Shown: positions 1 to 3,454 of the stretch, in pieces
Layout of the letters: each line of letters starts with the position of its first letter
Position numbering within the stretch: the first letter of the stretch is position 1
DNA from: Chloroflexota bacterium
GTDB taxonomy: Bacteria > Chloroflexota > Anaerolineae > Ardenticatenales > Ardenticatenaceae
Assembly: GCA_003520455.1 (NCBI GenBank)
Contig: DOUV01000744.1
Location: 1 to 5,373, forward strand
Direction of reading: 5' to 3'
DNA: 5,373 nt
Program-made: the position numbers and the translations under genes
Notes under the pieces: generated by a model
Seen by the model: only the letters and a program-made list of their open reading frames with translations
What the model was told of the DNA's origin: nothing
Database searches by the model: none

Positions 1-2
1 CG

Positions 3-131
3 TTGCGCGGCACCGGCACCGCCGCCGATGTGCTCGTCTGGCCCAGGCAAACTTTCGACGAGCGTTTGCACCTGCGGGCCTCCCTACCGGCTACCATTGT
101 GCGGGAAGGAAAGCTGCTCTATGCCGCTTGA
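3..131 (+). CDS. MNT-type nucleotidyltransferase, C-terminal end only
   Basis: The first 42 codons of the window, in the frame starting at base 3, read as the end of a minimal nucleotidyltransferase (MNT/KNTase fold), with a closing segment of the form AADVLVWPRQTF...LPATIVREGKLLYAA and a TGA at 129-131. In this family the catalytic GSxxRGxxxxxSD motif lies in the N-terminal half, outside the window, so activity cannot be judged here. The tail with -REGKxLY- is characteristic of MNT partners of HEPN proteins. The stop overlaps the start of the HEPN gene by 11 bases, the usual translational coupling of this two-gene module. In characterised MNT-HEPN pairs the MNT protein acts as antitoxin and can modify the HEPN toxin with nucleotides; applying that to this pair is inference. 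Family assignment is fairly sure; the start is not visible. Confidence 0.75.
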   Translation: MRGTGTAADVLVWPRQTFDERLHLRASLPATIVREGKLLYAA

Positions 132-530
132 TCCGGTGCTGGTTGCCGATACGCAAGGGTGGCTCCAGAAAGCCGCCAACGACCTGCGGGGCGCCGAGAT
201 TGACCCGGCGGCTACGCCGCCGCTCTTGGAGGATGCTGTGTTCCACTGCCAGCAGGCCGCTGAGAAAGCTCTGAAAGCATTCCTTACTTTCCACAACCAG
301 CCGTTTCGAAGACGCACAATCTGGAAGAAATCGGCGAAGCCTGCCTGGCCCTTGACCCGACGCTGGAATTGGCTGTGGATGAGGCGGTGCCGTTGACCGA
401 GTACGCCTGGGTCTATCGCTATCCTGGCCCCGCTGCGGCTCCCACGCTTGAGGAGGCGGAAGAGGCGCGCTCTGCCGCCTGGAATCTGTACCGGGCAATT
501 CTCGACCGCCTCCCAGAGGTCCAGCCCTGA
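121..530 (+). pseudogene. HEPN-domain protein (MNT partner), broken by a one-base frameshift
   Basis: The ATG at 121 opens a HEPN-domain protein (PF05168-like): a first helix with DTQGWLQKAANDL, then the family signature FHCQQAAEKALKAFL. After HNQPF (to base 306) the frame goes wrong. The rest of the domain, THNLEEIGEACLALDP and later EYAWVYRYPGP, continues in the third frame from base 312 to the TGA at 528-530. Restoring one A in the CGAAGACG stretch (307-314) gives a continuous protein of about 136 residues, the normal HEPN length. Without repair, the first frame runs through unrelated sequence to a stop at 394-396. HEPN proteins of this type are mostly RNases or toxins paired with an MNT protein. 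The start is supported by the 11-base overlap with the MNT stop and by the conserved residues beginning soon after it. No slippery heptamer is seen, so a mutation or a sequencing error is likelier than programmed frameshifting. Confidence 0.8.
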
Positions 531-545
531 TCGCCGTGTGAGCGA

Positions 546-854
546 ATGGGTCTCAGCGACGGTGTGTGGGTCAACCTCGCCCCGTTGCAGCTCGCCGGCC
601 TGCTAGTGAGCGATGTCCGCAAAGCTAGAGACGCCCGTCAGACCAGCGCTGACCGCGCCTGCTGGCGCGCCGACGAGCGGCGCTGGGTGCGCGAGGGCAA
701 GCTGCCGCGCTATGGCTGGATGGAAGGCGACGTGCGCGAGAGCCGGCTCTGGACCGAGTTAGCGCCGGAGCGCGAGGCGTAACGGCGCCAGCTGGAGGAG
801 AAGTGGAAGGCGGCGACAAAGCGGTTGGAACAGGAGGCCGGTGCCAGCAAGTAA
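546..854 (+). pseudogene. pglX: C-terminal remnant of a BREX PglX-like adenine methyltransferase
   Basis: The frame of the ATG at 546 encodes DGVWVNLAPLQLAGLL, then DRACWRADERRWVREGKLPRYGW and LWTELAPEREA. It stops at TAA 780-782, and the same frame continues in the same style (RRQLEEKWKAATKRLEQEAG) to TAA 852-854. The (D)DGV-VN-APLQ motif followed by a charged WRADERRW segment is, from memory, the extreme C-terminus of PglX/COG1002-type methyltransferases of BREX type 1 loci. PglX proteins are usually over 1,000 residues, so about 100 codons is only a scrap: the catalytic NPPY and AdoMet-binding region is absent. Homology seems to begin only about 15-20 bases after the HEPN stop, so the junction near 531-550 is probably a deletion or insertion breakpoint. 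The charged tail past the first TAA still looks like coding sequence, so that stop is probably a later mutation. The pglZ gene downstream on the same strand supports the call; it still needs a homology search. Confidence 0.55.
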
Positions 855-980
855 AAGAGATGAGCCAATGCTTTCTGCCATCGTCCGCCAGGCAGTGTGC
901 CAGCGAATGAGGAGACGTAGATTCGATGGCAATTCCACGACGTGAGGAGCGTATTCTCCTTCAAAAATCGGGTAACCGCT

Positions 981-996
981 CAATACCCTACGGAAT
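981..996 (+). repeat. Left terminal inverted repeat of the IS4-family element
   Basis: CAATACCCTACGGAAT at this position is the inverted counterpart of ATTCCGTAGGATATTG at 2328-2343, with one mismatch. A TCGAGG motif recurs just inside both ends, offset by about three bases. The left repeat lies 48 bases before the transposase start at 1044. Confidence 0.85.
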
Positions 997-1009
997 GTTC
1001 GAGGTCGAA

Positions 1010-1038
1010 TTGACACAAAAATAGCGCTGAGGAAAATA
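1010..1038 (+). promoter_or_regulatory. Possible transposase promoter inside the left end of the IS
   Basis: A perfect -35 hexamer TTGACA is at 1010-1015. Seventeen bases further on, AAAATA (1033-1038) is only a weak -10. This would start transcription very close to the GTG at 1044, giving a leaderless message from that codon or a short leader for the in-frame ATG at 1077. The position, just inside the left repeat and pointing inwards, is where an IS transposase promoter is expected. The poor -10 keeps confidence low. Confidence 0.3.
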
Positions 1039-1043
1039 GGACC

Positions 1044-2336
1044 GTGAACAGCAAGCGAAGCGGGAGCGCACGGCGGATGAGGGTCTTTGAGCGGCTGCTG
1101 CAGCCGGCCCAGGCAACCCTGACGGCCATCGAGGAAGCCCGAAAGCAGCATCACAACGAGACCTTGGCGTGGATAGATTTCATCAGCGTCATGGTCGATT
1201 GCTTTACCAAGGGATGGAAGAGCATGACATCCCTGGCGGTGGCCTTGCACAATGCCGATGAGGCGCTGAAGTTGCCACCCGTGCCGGTGATGACGCGCTC
1301 GGATGCGTTTCGGCGCTTCTCACCGGGGTTATGCCGGCAGGCGCTGCACGAACTGATAACGACGCTGCCTTTAGCGTCGAATCCTGAACTGACGTTCTTG
1401 GGGCACATTTATATCGCCGACGGCAGTATTTTTCCGATCGTGCAAGGCTTGACCTGGACAAGCGGGAGCATTGAATCTGCGATCACACTGCACCTGCTCT
1501 TCGATCTGAAGAAGATGGTGGCGGTTGACGGCCGTATTGGGCTGGAAGATTCGAGTGAACGCCAGGCTCTGCGTCAGAAGCTGGGGGCTGGGATCACTTA
1601 CGTTCTTGATCGCGGTTACTTTTCGTTTCAACTGATTCGAGCGGTGATTCAAGCGGAAGCGCATATTATTGTGCGGGTCTACAACGACATCGTTGTGGAA
1701 ACAGATACCGAATTGCCGGTGGACTTGCCGAAGCAGGTCAGTTCTGTGTGGCGCCATGTGAGCGATCGGATTGTCGTCTCAGCCAACCCAGAGGCCGAAA
1801 GCCTTCGATTTCGGCTGGTTGAATTTTCAATTGGCGATACGGTCTATCAGCTGATCACGGATCGGCTTGATCTGAACACCTTTGAAGTGATCTTATTATA
1901 CGCGTACCGCTGGCAAATCGAACTGATTGTGCGGTTTTTTAAACACACCCTGAATGGTATTCAGGTGTTTCCGACCAGTCCTCGAGGGGTGGAAACCTTT
2001 TTTCTCTCCTTGTTTATCACGGCGCTCTTGCAACTCCATTTCAAGCATCAATGTCTAGCGGAGGAACACATTCTCCCGCCTTCTGCCCAAGAGATCTTAG
2101 AGGCGATGCAGGAAGCTCAATCAAAGCCCAGTCCTACTGGCGACAGACCTACTGCTCATCTCGCGATTGCGTGCTTTATGACCGCCGTCAACCACAACTT
2201 GGCTCTTTTCTGGAAAATCCCAAAACATTGGCTTTCTACTCTCGCCGATTATCTTCATCGCCCCTTTTCCCCTGATGTCGTCGCTATATTGAACAAGAGA
2301 GCCTTAAGTGCCCTCCCTCGATCGTCTATTCCGTAG
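1044..2336 (+). CDS. IS4-family DDE transposase, full length
   Basis: This 430-residue protein catalyses cut-and-paste movement of the surrounding element by binding its inverted repeats. The catalytic triad is visible: the first Asp in the IADGSIFP segment (about residue 127), the second in YVLDRGYF (about residue 190), and the Glu in the IS4 signature YAYRWQIELIVRFFK, which fits Y-x2-R-x3-E-x6-K exactly. The C-terminus (FMTAVNHNLALFWKIPKHWL) matches the tail of IS4-like transposases common in Chloroflexota, as far as memory allows. No stop or frameshift interrupts it, so it could be active. The GTG start is chosen because an AGG-rich stretch (about 1030-1040) precedes it. The in-frame ATG at 1077 (residue 12), close to where family resemblance begins, is a reasonable alternative. 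Codon use is less GC-biased than in the neighbouring pglZ, in keeping with a mobile gene. Confidence 0.9.
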   Translation: MNSKRSGSARRMRVFERLLQPAQATLTAIEEARKQHHNETLAWIDFISVMVDCFTKGWKSMTSLAVALHNADEALKLPPVPVMTRSDAFRRFSPGLCRQALHELITTLPLASNPELTFLGHIYIADGSIFPIVQGLTWTSGSIESAITLHLLFDLKKMVAVDGRIGLEDSSERQALRQKLGAGITYVLDRGYFSFQLIRAVIQAEAHIIVRVYNDIVVETDTELPVDLPKQVSSVWRHVSDRIVVSANPEAESLRFRLVEFSIGDTVYQLITDRLDLNTFEVILLYAYRWQIELIVRFFKHTLNGIQVFPTSPRGVETFFLSLFITALLQLHFKHQCLAEEHILPPSAQEILEAMQEAQSKPSPTGDRPTAHLAIACFMTAVNHNLALFWKIPKHWLSTLADYLHRPFSPDVVAILNKRALSALPRSSIP

Positions 2337-2343
2337 GATATTG
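2328..2343 (-). repeat. Right terminal inverted repeat of the IS4-family element
   Basis: ATTCCGTAGGATATTG is the reverse complement of the left end apart from one base. The transposase TAG stop (2334-2336) is part of this repeat, so the coding region runs right to the end of the element. Confidence 0.85.
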
Positions 2344-2418
2344 GTCTCGGATCGCTTTGGTGACAGATCGGTGTTCGATGACGAGCTCTCTCAAACAACG
2401 TATCCACACCCTCATCCG

Positions 2419-2434
2419 CCAAACGCTCGGCAGC
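2419..2434 (+). repeat. Direct repeat, left flank of the 148-bp insertion
   Basis: CCAAACGCTCGGCAGC belongs to the pglZ remnant (codons 15-19) and recurs with two differences at 2567-2582. Both copies align to the same stretch of the intact pglZ, so the duplicated target lies within pglZ coding sequence. Confidence 0.7.
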
Positions 2435-2582
2435 TACGAGGTGCCTGGGGCTTCGGTGTGACTTTGCAAAGCCACTCCATTTGCGTCTCCGGCGTGCCGG
2501 GGCATAAACTTCAGGGAAGCGGTCGAAGTCGCCGGCGCGCGCCAGGGAGAACGCATGTACCGCCAACCAAACTCTCGACAGC
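2435..2582. other. 148-bp insertion inside the pglZ remnant
   Basis: This segment separates two parts of the pglZ remnant that are contiguous in the intact copy. It is flanked by near-identical 16-mers: CCAAACGCTCGGCAGC at 2419-2434 and CCAAACTCTCGACAGC at 2567-2582, 14 of 16 matching. The second is preceded by CCGCCAACCAA, against CCGCCAA at the first, hinting at a slightly longer duplication with four extra bases. The flanks look like an aged target-site duplication, so a small non-autonomous element is possible, but clear terminal inverted repeats are missing. Inside is an 18-bp near-palindrome (2458-2475, GTGACTTTGCAAAGCCAC). The complementary strand is open for a short peptide ending RHAGDANGVALQSHTEAPGTS-like text, which may mark a dispersed genomic repeat. 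No function is assigned. Confidence 0.6.
2567..2582 (+). repeat. Direct repeat, right flank of the 148-bp insertion
   Basis: CCAAACTCTCGACAGC is the second copy of the 16-mer at 2419-2434. From it the pglZ similarity resumes without a gap (CCCGGCGCCTGGAT is identical to the intact gene). Its CGACAGC matches the intact pglZ better than the left copy does. Confidence 0.7.
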
Positions 2583-2642
2583 AATCCCGGCGCCTGGATA
2601 GTCTGATGCGATCGGCGCGGCCGCTGGATGCTGCTGCCCCGG

Positions 2643-2657
2643 CCTATGACTGGTGAC
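2643..2657 (+). repeat. Direct repeat, left edge of the toxin-antitoxin cassette
   Basis: CCTATGACTGGTGAC matches CCTCTGACTGGTGCC at 3433-3447 at 13 of 15 positions, with nine identical bases in a row (TGACTGGTG). The two copies bracket the antitoxin-toxin cassette. A related sequence, TGGTGACAGATCGG, occurs at 2358-2371 just before the pglZ remnant and resembles TGGTGACAATCGG at 2651-2663. The repeat is short, so chance is not excluded. Confidence 0.4.
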
Positions 2658-2683
2658 AATCGGCCAGGCAGCTTTGATATAAT
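2653..2683 (+). promoter_or_regulatory. Extended -10 promoter of the toxin-antitoxin operon
   Basis: TGATATAAT at 2675-2683 combines a consensus -10 hexamer (TATAAT, 2678-2683) with the TGn extension. A -35-like GTGACA is at 2653-2658, 19 bases upstream; that spacing is long but tolerated with an extended -10. Transcription would begin around 2690, leaving a leader of about 70 bases before the antitoxin. A small inverted repeat, TGAT-GA-ATCA, covers the expected start site (2687-2696). Confidence 0.6.
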
Positions 2684-2716
2684 CGGTGATGAATCAAACA
2701 GACGATAGATGGCAAA

Positions 2717-2733
2717 GCGATCGATGGTATCGC
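2717..2733. promoter_or_regulatory. Candidate operator or leader hairpin (GCGAT-n7-ATCGC)
   Basis: GCGAT at 2717-2721 and ATCGC at 2729-2733 form an inverted repeat in the leader of the antitoxin gene, downstream of the TATAAT. Antitoxins of TA operons commonly repress their own promoter by binding such palindromes, so autoregulation is plausible. A five-base arm is weak evidence. Confidence 0.25.
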
Positions 2734-2757
2734 CGGCCTTTCTGAAAGGAGAGAGCA

Positions 2758-3006
2758 ATGCTCTCGGTTCGAGGTACCTATGAAAATGGCATCGCACGTC
2801 CGGATGAACCTATCAGCGGGCGCGATGGTCAGGCGGTGATCATCACCTTTTTGAACGAGCCCGCCACCGAGCAGCTTCCGGTGGCAACGGATGCCGCCTG
2901 GGAAGCCCTCAAACAGTTGATTGAGGCGCATGCAGTGGAGACCGGTATTCCCGACCTGGCACACCAGCACGATCACTACCTCTATGGCAAGCCAAAGCGG
3001 CAGTGA
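2758..3006 (+). CDS. DUF104-like antitoxin of a PIN toxin pair
   Basis: This 82-residue protein begins MLSVRGTYENGIARPDEP and continues GRDGQAVIITFL, the small beta-rich N-terminal pattern (VxGxYENG...DGxxVxVTFL) of DUF104/AF2212-type antitoxins. It then has a helical segment (AAWEALKQLIEAH) and ends DLAHQHDHYLYGKPKR, a C-terminal tail I associate with antitoxins encoded directly before PIN genes. In such pairs the N-terminal part mediates dimerisation or DNA contact and the C-terminal tail occupies the toxin active site. A strong Shine-Dalgarno site, AAAGGAG (2745-2751), sits six bases before the ATG and fixes the start. The toxin ATG follows the TGA after only four bases, so the two are co-transcribed. 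The reading frame is intact, unlike that of its toxin. Class is fairly sure; naming it vapB would be loose usage. Confidence 0.8.
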   Translation: MLSVRGTYENGIARPDEPISGRDGQAVIITFLNEPATEQLPVATDAAWEALKQLIEAHAVETGIPDLAHQHDHYLYGKPKRQ

Positions 3007-3010
3007 CAAC

Positions 3011-3424
3011 ATGAGAACAGTCTTCGTCGATACCGCGGCCTGGATCGCGATCCTGAATCGGAACGATGCGATCCATGCTCTTGCTCACTAAGTCATGAGT
3101 TCGCTCCAGCAGGGAAATACCCGATTGGTGACAACTGAGTTCATCCTGTTGGAGGTTGCGGATGCCCTCTCCGCGCCGCAGTTTCGCTCGCAAACCGTCG
3201 CCTTTCTCGATGGACTCCGCCAGTTGCCGATCCTGGAGATTATCCCCGTCACCCAGGATTTGTTCGCCCATGGTTGGGCTCTCTACTCGCAACGTCTCGA
3301 CAAGGAATGGGGCTTGACGGACTGCACGAGCTTCGCGGTTATGACACGGATGCAGATCGGGCCGGCGTTCACGTCCGACCATCACTTCGAGCAGGCCGGT
3401 TTCACCCGCTTGCTCCTTCCCTGA
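3011..3424 (+). pseudogene. PIN-domain (VapC-like) toxin interrupted by one TAA
   Basis: Read from ATG 3011 with the TAA at 3089-3091 ignored, this is a 137-residue PIN-domain protein of normal family length. All four acidic active-site residues are present: Asp7 (VFVDTAAWIA), Glu48 (TEFILLEVADAL), Asp104 (WGLTDCTSFAVM) and Asp123 (FTSDHHFEQAGF). PIN toxins of this type are Mg-dependent RNases that block growth. The sole lesion is codon 27, CAC-TAA-GTC, which a single C-to-T change would produce from CAA (Gln). Both sides are in the same frame. An ATG at 3095, four bases after the TAA, could restart translation and give a 109-residue form (3095-3424) lacking Asp7, which should be inactive as an RNase. 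The four-base gap to the antitoxin stop is the usual operon layout. Loss of the toxin with the antitoxin retained is tolerable to the cell. Confidence 0.85.
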
Positions 3425-3432
3425 TTTCTTCT

Positions 3433-3447
3433 CCTCTGACTGGTGCC
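3433..3447 (+). repeat. Direct repeat, right edge of the toxin-antitoxin cassette
   Basis: CCTCTGACTGGTGCC lies between the PIN toxin stop and the intact pglZ start and matches 2643-2657 at 13 of 15 positions. If real, the pair marks where the cassette entered the pglZ upstream region. Confidence 0.4.
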
Positions 3448-3454
3448 CGCTCCC

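Larger units (their letters stand above)
981..2343 (+). mobile_element. Complete IS4-family insertion sequence (about 1.36 kb)
   Basis: The element is bounded by 16-bp inverted repeats that match at 15 of 16 positions and encloses a single full-length DDE transposase. The transposase stop codon (2334-2336) lies inside the right repeat, a compact arrangement common in insertion sequences. The DNA between the repeats is visibly less GC-rich than the flanking pglZ, with T/A-rich runs such as those near 1930 and 2000, which points to foreign origin. The bases immediately outside (ggtaaccgct on the left, gtctcggatc on the right) are not copies of each other, so no target-site duplication is visible. 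The element lies between the pglX remnant and the pglZ remnant. The boundaries come from the repeats alone and could be off by a base or two. Confidence 0.85.
2378..2636 (+). pseudogene. pglZ: Broken second copy of the 5' end of pglZ
   Basis: The ATG at 2378 begins MTSSLKQRIHTLIRQTLGS, nearly the same as the start of the intact pglZ at 3455 (MTSSLRQRIHTLIRQTLDS). By hand, 51 of the first 57 bases match and four of the six differences are silent. The match then breaks off and resumes 148 bases later at 2571-2582, continuing as NPGAWIV-stop-CDRRGRWMLL against GPGAWMVWCDPRGHWSPLL in the intact gene, to about 2636. The second part carries TGA (2604-2606) where the intact gene has a Trp codon, and lacks one codon before CTGCTG. 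Only about the first 38 codons of pglZ are represented. The first frame ends at TGA 2459-2461 inside the inserted DNA, so at most a 27-residue peptide is made. The silent-site differences suggest a diverged homologue rather than a recent tandem duplication. Confidence 0.85.

Noticed and set aside
28..120. An earlier start (ATG 28) for the HEPN frame
   Set aside because: The segment 28-120 overlaps the MNT coding frame and reads as Cys/Pro-rich nonsense, while the HEPN domain begins right after ATG 121.
304..316. Programmed frameshift in the HEPN gene
   Set aside because: The site lacks an X-XXY-YYZ slippery heptamer or a visible stimulatory structure; a one-base loss explains it more simply.
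926..1024. A 32-codon frame starting MAIPRREERILL, preceded by GAGGAGA and crossing into the IS left end
   Set aside because: It could be the start of a gene cut by the IS, but it is too short to recognise. The sequence after the IS does not continue it in frame, so it is not listed as a gene.
2435..2566. Terminal inverted repeats for the 148-bp insertion
   Set aside because: Only TAC at the left end and GTA at the right end pair convincingly; longer matches fail, so it is not called a MITE.
2255..2797. A minus-strand frame covering the pglZ remnant and the 148-bp insertion
   Set aside because: It strings together antisense of the transposase end, the pglZ scrap and the TA promoter region, which have different origins. 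No family is recognised.
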